Shown: positions 27,340 through 35,695, counted from the stretch's first letter. The stretch is DNA of 48,080 nt from Alphaproteobacteria bacterium (GCA_018969425.1 JAGWYJ010000024.1:1-48080), one strand, 5' to 3'. The notes: generated by a model not told the origin, from the sequence alone. Translations and numbers: made by a program.

Positions 27340-28836
27340 ATGACCTCTCTTGGCGGCGATCGGTCCATAGGACGGCTTCTGGCAAGCCTCGCATTGGCCG
27401 TAGGCGGGATGGGCGCCGGGGCGGTTTGGGCGCCCTCCGCGAGCGCCAAGCCTCCTGCGCCGGCAGCCTTCTGCCAGACCTATCCCGACTCCAAGTCGTG
27501 CACGACAGGGTTCGCGGAGTGTGCGACCTGCCATACGACGGCCCCGGCCCGGAACGCGTTCGGCGCCCAGCTGAGCGAGCGCCTCGCGCCTGGAACGCCG
27601 CGCCCCCTGAGCGACCAGGCCTTTGTGAGCGCCCTTCCGAGCGCCCTGAAGATGATCGAAGGCCTTGACGCTGACGAAGATGGGTTCTCGAACCTCGCGG
27701 AAATCCGCGCGGGCACCCGTCTCGCGAGCGCCGAAAGCTTCCCCAAGGTCATGGCGTGTGCGCCGGATCAGGCCTCAAAGTCCGGAGACGGCCGTTGGAA
27801 TGTGTGCGGCTATGACCCCAATTACGCCTTCCGTAAAATCAGTCTCGACTTCTGCGGACGCTCTCCGAACCGGGCGGAGGCCGAGGCTTTCCGTAAGATC
27901 AAGGGCGAAGCGGCGCAAAAGGCGGCTCTTGGAGAGGCCCTCGATCGCTGCCTGGTCTCTAAGTACTGGCTGGGGTCGAACGGCGTGGTCTGGAACCTCG
28001 CCAACGCCAAGATCCGTCCGGCGTTCGTGATCAAGTCCGGCGCCAATCCGGGCCCCGTTCCGCTTGGCGATTATGACGACGACTACAACCTGTTCACGTG
28101 GGCGCACAGCGGAGATCGCGACGTTCGCGATGTCCTCAAGGCGCAGTACTTTGTTCGCCGCGTGAGCGACGACCCGGTGAAACTCGAGATCATCCCGGAA
28201 GAAGAAGTCAAGAAGCGCGGACGCGCGACGGCGCAGCCTGTTCCGGCCGACAAGCGCGCAGGTCTCGTGACGACGCGCTGGTTCGCAGCCTCGAACACAA
28301 TGTTCACCGCCATCCCGCGGACCACCGCCGCTCAGGCCTACCGGGCCTATCTTGGCTGGGACATCGCCAAGATGCAGGGCCTCCTCCCCGTCTCTGACGA
28401 ACCCCATGATTATGATCGCAAGGGCGTCGGCGCTCCCGAGTGCGCCGTCTGTCACACGACGCTTGATCCTCTGACCTACCCCTTCACACGGTATAACGGC
28501 ATCGGCGGGGGCTACACCTATGACGACGATCGCCTGAAGGCCTATATCCGCGGCGACGGTCCCAACGTGGTCAATGCTCCGAAGAGCGGGATCATTCTCG
28601 GCAAGCCGGTCAAGGACCTTGTCGAGTGGGCCGATGTGGCCGCCAACAGCGATCCCTTCGCGATGAACGTCGTCCGCGACTACTGGAAGGTCATCGTGGG
28701 ACGTGAGCCGGAGGTTCAGGACGAGGAAGAGTTCTCCCGCCTCTGGCGCGGCCTGAAGGATCCGGCGCGTTACAACTACCGCGTCGAGCGCATGCTCCAC
28801 GACCTCGTGCTCACCACCGCCTATGGCCGCCCCTGA
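27340..28836 (+). CDS. Exported c-type cytochrome-like protein with two CxxCH motifs
   Basis: A 498-residue exported protein (an ATG three codons earlier, at 27331, is equally possible). The signal peptide ends near SASA before KPPAP. CATCHT (about 61-66) and CAVCHT (about 368-373) are haem c attachment motifs. ECAVCHTTLDPLTYPF is followed by a YNGIGG segment, like the DUF1588 haem region of DUF1592/DUF1588 proteins ('C..CH..MDP..F..E.fD..G'), and ISLDFCGRSPNRAEAEAF resembles their DUF1592-like helix. LDADEDGFSNLAEI (about 109-122) is a Ca-binding Asp loop. Likely role: periplasmic electron transfer or oxidation coupled to its operon partners; the reaction is unknown. It belongs with a lipoprotein and a DUF1501 protein, a combination that recalls the haem-protein/DUF1501 gene pairs of planctomycetes and myxobacteria. 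Confidence 0.75.
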   Translation: MTSLGGDRSIGRLLASLALAVGGMGAGAVWAPSASAKPPAPAAFCQTYPDSKSCTTGFAECATCHTTAPARNAFGAQLSERLAPGTPRPLSDQAFVSALPSALKMIEGLDADEDGFSNLAEIRAGTRLASAESFPKVMACAPDQASKSGDGRWNVCGYDPNYAFRKISLDFCGRSPNRAEAEAFRKIKGEAAQKAALGEALDRCLVSKYWLGSNGVVWNLANAKIRPAFVIKSGANPGPVPLGDYDDDYNLFTWAHSGDRDVRDVLKAQYFVRRVSDDPVKLEIIPEEEVKKRGRATAQPVPADKRAGLVTTRWFAASNTMFTAIPRTTAAQAYRAYLGWDIAKMQGLLPVSDEPHDYDRKGVGAPECAVCHTTLDPLTYPFTRYNGIGGGYTYDDDRLKAYIRGDGPNVVNAPKSGIILGKPVKDLVEWADVAANSDPFAMNVVRDYWKVIVGREPEVQDEEEFSRLWRGLKDPARYNYRVERMLHDLVLTTAYGRP

Positions 28837-28846
28837 GGACGATGTC

Positions 28847-29473
28847 ATGACAAGAACCGCTTTTATCCCGGCTCTGGCGTTGGTCGCGGCGATGTTCGCC
28901 GCCGGGTGCTCGAGCCTTCCTTCGGCGGGTTCGGAACCCGCTCAGGTCGCTTCGATCGACCCGAAGGTGAAGTTCAAGGATGGCGACCGATATCTTGGCG
29001 ACCTTGCACGGGCGCTCAACATGCCCCGCGAGACGGTCTGCAAGGAGCTGGGTCGCTATGACTGTTTCTCCGACGCGTTCCGCATTGTTCTCGGCGGCGT
29101 CGAGGCCCCCAACCTGACGGTTCATACGCCTCTCGAGGAAGCGGCCCTTACTGCGCCGATCGCCCTCGACCGCGCAGCCCTCCACGTGTGCACCTCACGC
29201 GTGCGGATGGACCGGGAGGACCCCGCCAACGCCGTCCTGTACCGCGCCTCCGCGTCCGGCCGGCCGGACAAGGCGTGGATGGAGACAACCTCGAACGAGC
29301 TCTATGGCGTCCTTCTCAACCGGGATCCGACAAAAGCTGAGCGCGCGCGCCTCGTCGGTTTCTACAAGGACGTTGCGACAGAACAGGGCAAACCAAACCC
29401 GGACGCCGCGAGCGACTGGGTGACGCTGAGCTGCTTCGCCCTCGCCTCGTCTCTCGAAAGCATTTTTTATTGA
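28847..29473 (+). CDS. Lipoprotein of unknown function in the cytochrome/DUF1501 operon
   Basis: A 208-residue protein beginning 10 bp after the cytochrome stop, with GAGGA before the ATG at 28847. The signal peptide ends in a clean lipobox, MFAAGC, followed by SSLPSAGSEP. The mature part has ARALNMPRETVCKELGRYDC and ends with DWVTLSCFALASS. Its helical tail (TSNELYGVLLNRDPTKAERA) resembles the 'dinucleotide-free' helical region seen in DUF1592-type partners, but I do not recognise the family. Three mature-part cysteines (in CKEL, YDCF and HVCT) plus one near the C-terminus could form disulfides. It probably sits on a membrane facing the periplasm and anchors or assists the cytochrome and DUF1501 proteins (inference). 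Confidence 0.7.
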   Translation: MTRTAFIPALALVAAMFAAGCSSLPSAGSEPAQVASIDPKVKFKDGDRYLGDLARALNMPRETVCKELGRYDCFSDAFRIVLGGVEAPNLTVHTPLEEAALTAPIALDRAALHVCTSRVRMDREDPANAVLYRASASGRPDKAWMETTSNELYGVLLNRDPTKAERARLVGFYKDVATEQGKPNPDAASDWVTLSCFALASSLESIFY

Positions 29474-29501
29474 TCCGAATTCGCCAAGGAAGGCCTTTGC
29501 C

Positions 29502-31013
29502 ATGAACAACAACTGGTCACGCCGGACGATCCTGAAAACCACAGCAGCCGGACTGGGCGCGGGCGCCCTGACCCCGGGCCTCGCCCATGCGCAGGCGAAC
29601 GGAGCAAAGGACCGGCCGCCGCCGCGCTTCCTGATCGTTCTCTCCTCCTTCGGCGGCGCCAACGTCATCGACAGCTTCCTGTCGGTTCGCGAATCCGAGA
29701 GCGCGAACGCATCGGTGGTGAACGCGTACCCCGACAGTCTCGTTCAGACCATCGGGGAGTTCCGGGCGATCGATCTCAAGTCGAAAACGATCGGCGCGAT
29801 CCCGGCCTCCTTCACCGCCAATCAGTCCAACTTCGTGCGCAAGCACGGCCAGGACATGATGGTGATCACCCATACCGGCACGAGCGTGAACCACTTTGTG
29901 GCCCAGCAGCGCTCCGTCAATGGAAACGCAGCCTGGAAGGGACGCACTCTTCAGGAAGCCGTCGCCATGACGTATGGCGAGGGCTACGCTATCCCCAACG
30001 TTCACCTTGTGAACGGAACGGGCTTTACCGAAAAGGGCACCGATCTCAGCCTGCCGGCTTATGTCTACGGCGAGCGCGCGCCGACCCCGAACCTCTGGCC
30101 GCTGTCTCTTGACGGCTACAAGGGCGTCGAGGGCGCGCCTGACCGCAGCCTGTTTGAGAAGGCCCGCCGTCTGCGGAACGACCAGATCGATCCGTCCTCG
30201 GAATTCTACAAGACCTTCGGCGAGAACAAGCGCATCAAGCACTGGACCAGCATCCGCGGAGACGCCCTGCGCGGAGTTGAAGCTGAGGACCTGATCACCA
30301 AGCTGATGCTGTTCCCGGACAGCGAGGAAATGCCGCTGGGCGCGCACGGCCTGAAGGGCTCCGAACTCGGACAGAAAGTGCGCGACGCCTTCCCGAACTA
30401 CGCCTTCGACCCGCTTGAAAGCCAGGCCGCGCTCGCCTTCCTGCTTCTGCGCTACGGGGTCTCGGTGACGGTGACGATCGGGCCTGAAGGCGGAGCCGTG
30501 TTCCGCAAGGGCGTGACCCTGGGCCGCGGCGGCCTCGGCGAGGGGGATATCCTCAACCCGCCGATCTCGTTCGACTTCTCGCACAACGCCAATCGCGAGG
30601 TTCAGGCGCTGATGTGGGACCGCCAGCTCAGGATCGCAGACAAGCTGATCACGCTGCTCAAGTCGGAAGAACTGGCCGACGGGAAGAGCTACTGGGATCA
30701 CTCGATGATCTATTTTGCGACCGAGTTCGGCCGCAGCCGGACCCGTCCGGCGAACGCCATGACCTTCGGCACCGGCCACGAACTCAACAACGGCTCCCTG
30801 ATCATCTCTCCGCTCGCCAATGGCGGACGCGTCCTGGGCGGAGTGAACCCGGATACGCTGATGACCTACGGGTTCGATCCGGAAACCGGTCGTCCCGATC
30901 CGGGCCGCACCATGGTCGAGAAGGAAGTCTATTCCGGTATCGTGCATGCGCTGGGCATCGACACGGCCGGCAGCGGGCTGCCTGACATGAGGGCCATGCG
31001 CCGCACCGCCTGA
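29502..31013 (+). CDS. DUF1501-type protein, Tat-exported
   Basis: A 503-residue protein. The N-terminus NNNWSRRTILKTTAAGLGAG is a classical twin-arginine signal, cut near AHA. Then FLIVLSSFGGANVIDSFLSV, MMVITHTGTSVNHFVAQQRS, and near the end MIYFATEFGRSRTRPANA with GTGHELNNGSLIIS; these match the DUF1501 fold, which is related to alkaline phosphatase/sulfatase superfamily proteins. The partner cytochrome and lipoprotein lie directly upstream (gap 28 bp). Tat export means that it folds in the cytoplasm, often with a metal. Enzymatic role unknown. Confidence 0.8.
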   Translation: MNNNWSRRTILKTTAAGLGAGALTPGLAHAQANGAKDRPPPRFLIVLSSFGGANVIDSFLSVRESESANASVVNAYPDSLVQTIGEFRAIDLKSKTIGAIPASFTANQSNFVRKHGQDMMVITHTGTSVNHFVAQQRSVNGNAAWKGRTLQEAVAMTYGEGYAIPNVHLVNGTGFTEKGTDLSLPAYVYGERAPTPNLWPLSLDGYKGVEGAPDRSLFEKARRLRNDQIDPSSEFYKTFGENKRIKHWTSIRGDALRGVEAEDLITKLMLFPDSEEMPLGAHGLKGSELGQKVRDAFPNYAFDPLESQAALAFLLLRYGVSVTVTIGPEGGAVFRKGVTLGRGGLGEGDILNPPISFDFSHNANREVQALMWDRQLRIADKLITLLKSEELADGKSYWDHSMIYFATEFGRSRTRPANAMTFGTGHELNNGSLIISPLANGGRVLGGVNPDTLMTYGFDPETGRPDPGRTMVEKEVYSGIVHALGIDTAGSGLPDMRAMRRTA

Positions 31014-31036
31014 AGCGCAGGCGCGGACCTCTCCGG

Positions 31037-31060
31037 GGAGCGTGACCCCAGTCACGCTCC
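31037..31060 (+). terminator. Strong hairpin ending the cytochrome/DUF1501 operon
   Basis: GGAGCGTGAC (31037-31046) and GTCACGCTCC (31051-31060) form a perfect 10-bp stem with a 4-base loop, 23 bases after the DUF1501 stop. Only a weak T-rich stretch follows (GGTTTG). Confidence 0.6.
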
Positions 31061-31162
31061 GAAAGGTTTGTCCGGGTCTTCGGACCGGATCTGAGATCAG
31101 AACCGTCGAGCGCCGGCTGTTATGGGGCGGCGCTGACAGGCCGACCATGGGGAGACACGAGA

Positions 31163-32263
31163 ATGGCTTTTCCAGCGATGCTGCGCAGCTTTGCGTTCAG
31201 CTGCCTGATGACGGCGGGCTCGGTCGGGCTGGCGTCCTGCGCTCTTCAGCCCGCCATCGCTCCGACCGAACGGGCGGCGATCGCCGAAGCCGGAGGTCCC
31301 ACGCTCAGGATGGTGGAGACCAACGGCGTGAAGCTCCGCATCGCGGAGATGGGCGAAGGACCTCTCGTGCTGCTGATCCACGGATGGCCCGAAAGCTGGT
31401 ATTCCTGGCGACATCAGATCAAGGCTCTGGCCGATGCGGGCTATCACGTCGTCGCCCCGGATATGCGCGGCTATGGCGGGTCGGATAAGCCCGCGAACAT
31501 CGAGGATTACAACATCCGCGAGCTGAGCGCCGATCTCGTGGGCCTTCTCGATGCGATGGGCGCAAAGACCGCAACGCTGGTCGGGCACGACTGGGGCGCG
31601 ATCGTCTCCTGGAACTCGATGCTTCTTCATCCGGACCGCTTCACGGCCCTTGCCGCCATGAGCGTGCCGTTCGGAGGCCGCCCCGACGGGTCGCCCCTCG
31701 AATCCATGAAGCGCAGCTACGGCGACAACTTTTACTACATCCTCTATTTCCAGGAGCCGGGCGTTGCAGAAGCCGAGTTTGACGCCGATCCGAGAGCCAT
31801 CCTCAGCCGTCTTTACTCGGTGACAGGCGCCCCCCTCGAAGCGCCGAAGGTGACCGATCCGAAGGCTGCCGCCGGAGGCTGGATACCGCGCCTTGGCGCG
31901 CCGAAGCAGCTTCCGCCCTGGCTCTCAGACTCCGATCTCGACTATTTCGTTGGGGAGTTCGAGCGGGCAGGCTTCCGCGGCGGGATCAACTATTATCGGA
32001 ACTTCCACCGCAACTGGGAGATGACCCCGGAACTGGCGGGAAAGCGGATCTCCGCGCCGGTCATGTTTCTCGCAGGTCAGGACGACATAGTCATCCGCGG
32101 GGCGAGGCCGGAAAATCTCCGCGCCCAGATCTCAAGGGTCGCGGACGACATACGGGGCGTCACGGTCATCCCTGAATCCGGACACTGGATCCAGCAGGAA
32201 CGCCCTGAACAGGTGAACGCCCTGCTTCTGGACTTCCTCAAGGGCCTGAAACCCGCCTCCTAG
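31163..32263 (+). CDS. Epoxide-hydrolase-like alpha/beta hydrolase, lipoprotein
   Basis: A 366-residue protein. Signal peptide with lipobox GLASC (Cys26). The core has LIHGWPESWYSWRHQI (oxyanion HGWP at 73-76), DMRGYGGSDKP, nucleophile elbow VGHDWGA (Asp143 as nucleophile, typical of epoxide hydrolases and haloalkane dehalogenases), a cap tyrosine region INYYRNFHRNW and the catalytic histidine in PESGHWIQQERP. HGxP with the cap tyrosines favours epoxide hydrolase over dehalogenase. Its surface or periplasmic location is unusual for this family, and could reflect action on external epoxides. The gene starts 149 bp after the DUF1501 stop, beyond the hairpin, with a GGGGAGA ribosome site. Confidence 0.82.
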   Translation: MAFPAMLRSFAFSCLMTAGSVGLASCALQPAIAPTERAAIAEAGGPTLRMVETNGVKLRIAEMGEGPLVLLIHGWPESWYSWRHQIKALADAGYHVVAPDMRGYGGSDKPANIEDYNIRELSADLVGLLDAMGAKTATLVGHDWGAIVSWNSMLLHPDRFTALAAMSVPFGGRPDGSPLESMKRSYGDNFYYILYFQEPGVAEAEFDADPRAILSRLYSVTGAPLEAPKVTDPKAAAGGWIPRLGAPKQLPPWLSDSDLDYFVGEFERAGFRGGINYYRNFHRNWEMTPELAGKRISAPVMFLAGQDDIVIRGARPENLRAQISRVADDIRGVTVIPESGHWIQQERPEQVNALLLDFLKGLKPAS

Positions 32264-32376
32264 CGTCAACGGCCCACGCTCGCCCGTTTCAGGCGCCGCA
32301 GGGCTTGTCCTCGCGCGTAACGAGGCGCCTCAGGCGAGAGCCGTCACGACCTGCGTTTCCGATCGCAAACCTCGAC

Positions 32377-32401
32377 ACGCCGGTGTCCCGGCGTCGGGAC
32401 A
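32377..32401. terminator. Two overlapping alternative hairpins between convergent genes
   Basis: ACGCCGG/CCGGCGT (32377-32394, loop TGTC) and TGTCCCG/CGGGACA (32384-32401, loop GCGT) share bases and cannot form at once. They lie between the stops of the epoxide-hydrolase-like gene (+) and the DUF2239 gene (-) and may end transcription from either side. Confidence 0.35.
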
Positions 32402-32442
32402 AGCGCGAACCGGACAGCGTCTCGACACCCCGCCGCGAGGTT

Positions 32443-32961
32443 TCAATCCGGAAACGCCAGCCGCACAGCGTAGGCGCGGACATCGACGGGCCATGCCGCG
32501 ATCTGAGCCTCGAACCTCTCGCGATCGCCGGCGAAGAGTGACCTCAGGGCCTCTTCATAACCCGGGCGATCGCCGGCGATGGCGTGCATGAAGGCGTAAG
32601 ACGCCTTGGTTGCGACGCGCCTGCGTTCGACCGGGCTCCGGCTCGCCTCTTCAACAAGCCGCCGCAGGGCGACCGACGCCCCTCCGGGTTGTTGTGCGAG
32701 CCAGTCCCAATGCCGAGGCAAAAGGGTGACTTCCCGCGGCGTGACGCCAAGTCGGGGACGACCGCGGCCGCGAGCCGCCTCAGAGCCCGTCTCATCGGTC
32801 TCCCGAACATCAAGATCAATCTGCGCCCCGGTCGCATCCTCGAACACCAGAACGCGCGCATCGCTCCCGGCCTCGCGAACGGCGGCCCTCGCCTCGTCCC
32901 GGGAGCCGGCGGCGATCATCCGATCGCCCTGAAAGACTGAAAAGGTCGCGGGTGTGATCAT
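32443..32961 (-). CDS. DUF2239 family protein
   Basis: A 172-residue protein recognised by the block GRPRLGVTPREVTLLPRHWD, followed by WLAQQPGGASVALRRLVEEA, characteristic of DUF2239. C-terminal part with ATKASYAFMHAIAGDRPGYEEALRSLFAGD. The family is cytoplasmic and of unknown function. It starts with a short beta-rich segment (TFSVFQGDRMIAAGS). Starts at an ATG 5' of a region without genes. Convergent with the epoxide-hydrolase-like gene. Confidence 0.88.
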   Translation of the reverse strand: MITPATFSVFQGDRMIAAGSRDEARAAVREAGSDARVLVFEDATGAQIDLDVRETDETGSEAARGRGRPRLGVTPREVTLLPRHWDWLAQQPGGASVALRRLVEEASRSPVERRRVATKASYAFMHAIAGDRPGYEEALRSLFAGDRERFEAQIAAWPVDVRAYAVRLAFPD

Positions 32962-33144
32962 GATCTCCGGGTATTTTCATCCGGATAAAAAGTCAATAGG
33001 CTCTCAGCGCGACAGAGCGTGTCGTCCTGGCGCGACGCCCCGGGCGACGGATAAGGGCGCTGATGAACGTCGCACCGATGGCAGCCGACATCGGCTGGAC
33101 GGCACGTGAGGCATAACTCTCTTGGGCCAGCGGCGGAGTGAGAT

Positions 33145-33427
33145 GTGTTGCAACGCAGAACACGAGGCATCCATGCGCTGAATGTCGTCCGAGAGGCCAA
33201 CCAGAAAGTCTCTCAGGTCATCGCCGCCGCCGAAGCGGGTCGAGACCATTCTTACCACCCAAAATGGCAAGCCGATCGCAGGGTCATGTCTCCGAGCGCG
33301 GATCGCGCCGCTGAGCCGGCCTGGGCCGCCGCGCATGGCCGCCCTCCGACAAAGCCTGAAGCGGCTGCGGACGCCGGGTTCTTTTGGGACGATCACCGAA
33401 GAAGATCTCTACGGCGACGATACCTGA
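33145..33427 (+). pseudogene. Frameshifted Phd/YefM-type antitoxin gene
   Basis: Two overlapping frames together spell a Phd-family antitoxin. Frame 1 gives HALNVVREANQKVSQVIAAAEAG, the DNA-binding start (usual consensus NVREANQ.FSq.I..aEaGE). Frame 2 then gives ETILTTQNGKPIAGSC and ends SFGTITEEDLYGDDT, the usual C-terminal end. Removal of one base near 33240-33245 (in GCGGGTCGAGACC) would restore a continuous protein reading EAGETILTTQNGKPIA. No PIN-domain or RelE-type toxin frame is recognisable downstream, so the toxin seems to be lost or eroded. A sequencing error is possible but the missing toxin favours real decay. Confidence 0.65.
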
Positions 33428-33583
33428 TGCACGTCGCCAACGCATCCGGCGCCAGGGCGCTGCGCACGGAGGATAGGCAGGACAGGCGCACGGTCGATGT
33501 CTTGCGCATCATAAATCCGTTCATTGCCGCCAGTGAGAGGATTGTGGACGAGATACTCGGCCCGTAAGCGAGGCGCAGACGAA

Positions 33584-33738
33584 CAGCGCCGGCGACGCTG
33601 GCGGAGGCTGCATGACGGGCGCTGCCCCGTCAGCCGTCTGATCTGAGCCCAAGCCTCAGCGGACGGGCAAGATAGATGCAATGCCGCGCCCATCTGTCGG
33701 CGTTGATCGCCGAATCTGAGTCATTGGAGCGCCGGCCG
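33584..33738 (-). repeat. Diverged copy of the 3' end of the prolyl oligopeptidase gene (left flank of AbiE)
   Basis: The minus strand encodes SNDSDSAINADRWARHCIYLARP, and further on GLRSDG with a stop at 33632-33630, a decayed match to the real C-terminus at 36231-36340 (SNDSDPVLNADRWARHYTYLARR). By eye about 15 mismatches over 99 aligned bases. The similarity resumes past the stop in a shared CAGCGCCGGCGACGC (33584-33598 and 36178-36192). The bases between (31 versus 38) align only poorly. Confidence 0.7.
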
Positions 33739-33946
33739 GCCTGAAGCCAGCGCTTCGGCTGACCCATTCAGCGGCCTCCGAAGGGCGGGACACCCCTCCG
33801 AATTGTGTCGCGTGCACGGCGCTATGGGAGGATCGAGCGTCCTGACGTCTTGGCGAAACTCCGTCGCACGCGGCTGCAAGCCTCCGCAGAGCTCACATTG
33901 ATTTTTTTATCTCAAATAAACTCAATGGATATTAGGAGTAATTTTT

Positions 33947-34033
33947 ATGAGGCAATCGATGTCCCAACCGTTTCATTTTATCATTTTTTGTGCAATCGAT
34001 ATACTATGGGTATATTGCGAACAAAAAAACTGA
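33947..34033 (+). CDS. Possible 28-codon leader peptide ahead of AbiEi
   Basis: An ATG with a good ribosome site (GGAG eight bases before) opens a hydrophobic 28-residue frame with core FHFIIFCAIDILWVYC, ending at TGA 34031-34033, 27 bases inside the next gene in another frame. The AbiEi start itself has no visible ribosome site, so the small frame might couple translation. May be chance in AT-rich DNA. Confidence 0.3.
   Translation: MRQSMSQPFHFIIFCAIDILWVYCEQKN
33952..34000 (+). promoter_or_regulatory. Direct repeat GCAATCGAT x2 in the AT-rich AbiE leader
   Basis: GCAATCGAT occurs at 33952-33960 and again at 33992-34000, exactly 40 bp apart (about four helical turns), just before the AbiEi start. 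AbiEi antitoxins repress their own promoters by binding repeats in this position (family knowledge), so it is a candidate operator. Confidence 0.4.
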
Positions 34034-34776
34034 AAACCTTGCTGGATGGGTGGCAGCCGGGCACCGTCATGACCAGCGCCCGGCTAAAGTCGCTTGGGAT
34101 CACGCCGCAACACGTTCAGAAGTACGTCGCAAGCAATTGGGTGGAGCCGCTCGGCAATGGCGCATTCAAGCGCCCAAGCGAGACACTGACCTGGCAGGGC
34201 GCCCTGCATAGCCTGCAAACCCAGCTTAGTTTGAAGGTTCATGTTGGCGCACTGACCGCGCTTCTCGACGAAGGCGGGGCTCACTACGCCCGGCCTGGCC
34301 GGGAGCAGATTTTTCTGTTCGCTGGAGCCGGTGTCGCTTTGCCAAAGTGGTTTCGGGAATACCCCTGGCCTGATCGCATCAGCCTCACACAGACAAAACT
34401 CCTTCCGCCAGACCTGGGCGTGCGAGAAACCATGGTCAGCGGCTTCTCGCTCCGAACCTCCGCGCCCGAGCGGGCAATCCTGGAGGCGCTGCATCTTTCG
34501 CCCAAAGACATCGACCTCGTCGAAGTCTTTCAGATACTTGAAGGGCTTCGGACCCTGCGACCAAAACTTATGCAATCGCTTCTCGAAGCCTGCGGGTCCT
34601 TCAAGGTTAAACGCCTGTTCCTGCATATGGCGGAGCGGGCTGCGCTCCCTGTCCTGACACACCTTGACAGCGATACAATCACACTGGGCAAAGGCGACCG
34701 GACGCTGACGGCGGGCGGTGTCTACGTCGCCCGCTACGGCCTCATCCTGCCGAAGGAGCTGGTCCATCGTGAATGA
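34006..34776 (+). CDS. Type IV toxin-antitoxin AbiEi-family antitoxin
   Basis: A 256-residue protein. The start MGILRTKKLKTLLDGWQPG and the following winged-helix-like segment (SARLKSLGITPQHVQKYVASN) are typical of AbiEi DNA-binding N-termini, followed by the antitoxin domain with APERAILEALHLSPKD and a MAERAALPVLTHLD C-terminal region. It represses the operon and counters the toxin without binding it (type IV). An in-frame ATG at 33925 would add 27 AT-rich-encoded residues without similarity and is less likely. The 3' end overlaps the toxin gene by 8 bp. Confidence 0.85.
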   Translation: MGILRTKKLKTLLDGWQPGTVMTSARLKSLGITPQHVQKYVASNWVEPLGNGAFKRPSETLTWQGALHSLQTQLSLKVHVGALTALLDEGGAHYARPGREQIFLFAGAGVALPKWFREYPWPDRISLTQTKLLPPDLGVRETMVSGFSLRTSAPERAILEALHLSPKDIDLVEVFQILEGLRTLRPKLMQSLLEACGSFKVKRLFLHMAERAALPVLTHLDSDTITLGKGDRTLTAGGVYVARYGLILPKELVHRE

Positions 34777-35695
34777 AGCCTACCGTGCGCAGGTCCGGCT
34801 GCTGATCGACATCCTGCCCTTCGTCGCGAAGGAGGAGGACTTCGCGCTCAAAGGCGGGACGGCGATCAACCTTTTCGTTCGTGACCTGCCGCGCCTGTCG
34901 GTCGATATCGACCTGACCTACCTGCGTTTAGATGATCGTGAAACGGCATTCGGCCGGATTTCGACGGCGCTGAGCCGGATCAAAAGACATATCGAGGATG
35001 CACTGCCGGGCGCACGGGTCTCCTTGGTGGATCAAGGCGGCGGTATCGAGGCAAAACTCCAGGTCCAGCGCGCCCGTACCCAAGTTAAGGTTGAAGTGAA
35101 CACAACTCTGCGCGGCCATCTCTGGCCGGTAAGAAAAATGGCGAACACCGCTCACGTCGAAAGGCTATTTGAAGCCTTCGTAGAAATGCCGGTGGTCTCG
35201 CACGCGGAACTGTTCGGCGGGAAAATCTGTGCTGCGCTGGATCGCCAGCACCCGCGCGATCTGTTCGATGTACGCGTTCTCCTCGACGCCGAAGGTGTCA
35301 CCGATGACATCCGGCTTGGCCTGATCGCAGCGCTTGTCGGCCACAATCGCCCTGTGGCGGAGCTTCTCTCAGGCCGCATGCAGAATCGTGATGCCGCTTT
35401 CACCGCAGAGTTCGAAGGTATGACGTTATCGCCATTCGACTACGCTGCACACGTCGTGACCTTCACCGAACTCCTCGAGAGAGTCCGCGAGGGTCTTGGG
35501 GAGAATGACAGGCGCTTCCTGATGAGCTTTGAGGCCGGCGAGCCGGACTGGGATGCCTTCCCCCAAAGGGCCATTCAAAACATGCCTGGAGTCCAGTGGA
35601 AGCTTCTGAATATCCGCAAGCTCAAGGCGACCAACCCTGCAAAGCACGCGGCAGGCCTGGCCGCATTGGAACGCGTTCTGAGCTGCGAACGCTGA
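34769..35695 (+). CDS. Nucleotidyltransferase AbiEii-family toxin (type IV TA)
   Basis: A 308-residue protein starting at GTG within an 8-bp overlap with the antitoxin gene. The core FALKGGTAINLFVRDLPR with SVDIDLTYL shows the nucleotidyltransferase motif GG(T)...DxD (GGT 29-31; Asp46 and Asp48), then a helical half with ELFGGKICAALDRQHPRDLFDV, a segment conserved in AbiEii toxins (KicAAldR...RDlfDl). These toxins bind and transfer GTP or other nucleotides and block growth, giving phage abortive infection or plasmid/island stabilisation. Intact by length and motifs. Confidence 0.9.
   Translation: MNEAYRAQVRLLIDILPFVAKEEDFALKGGTAINLFVRDLPRLSVDIDLTYLRLDDRETAFGRISTALSRIKRHIEDALPGARVSLVDQGGGIEAKLQVQRARTQVKVEVNTTLRGHLWPVRKMANTAHVERLFEAFVEMPVVSHAELFGGKICAALDRQHPRDLFDVRVLLDAEGVTDDIRLGLIAALVGHNRPVAELLSGRMQNRDAAFTAEFEGMTLSPFDYAAHVVTFTELLERVREGLGENDRRFLMSFEAGEPDWDAFPQRAIQNMPGVQWKLLNIRKLKATNPAKHAAGLAALERVLSCER

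Larger units (their letters stand above)
32962..33946. other. Gene-poor accessory stretch
   Basis: Apart from the antitoxin relic and the partial copy of the peptidase 3' end, no gene is supported here on either strand. From about 33896 the composition switches to strikingly AT-rich, which continues to the start of the AbiEi-like gene. Confidence 0.5.
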
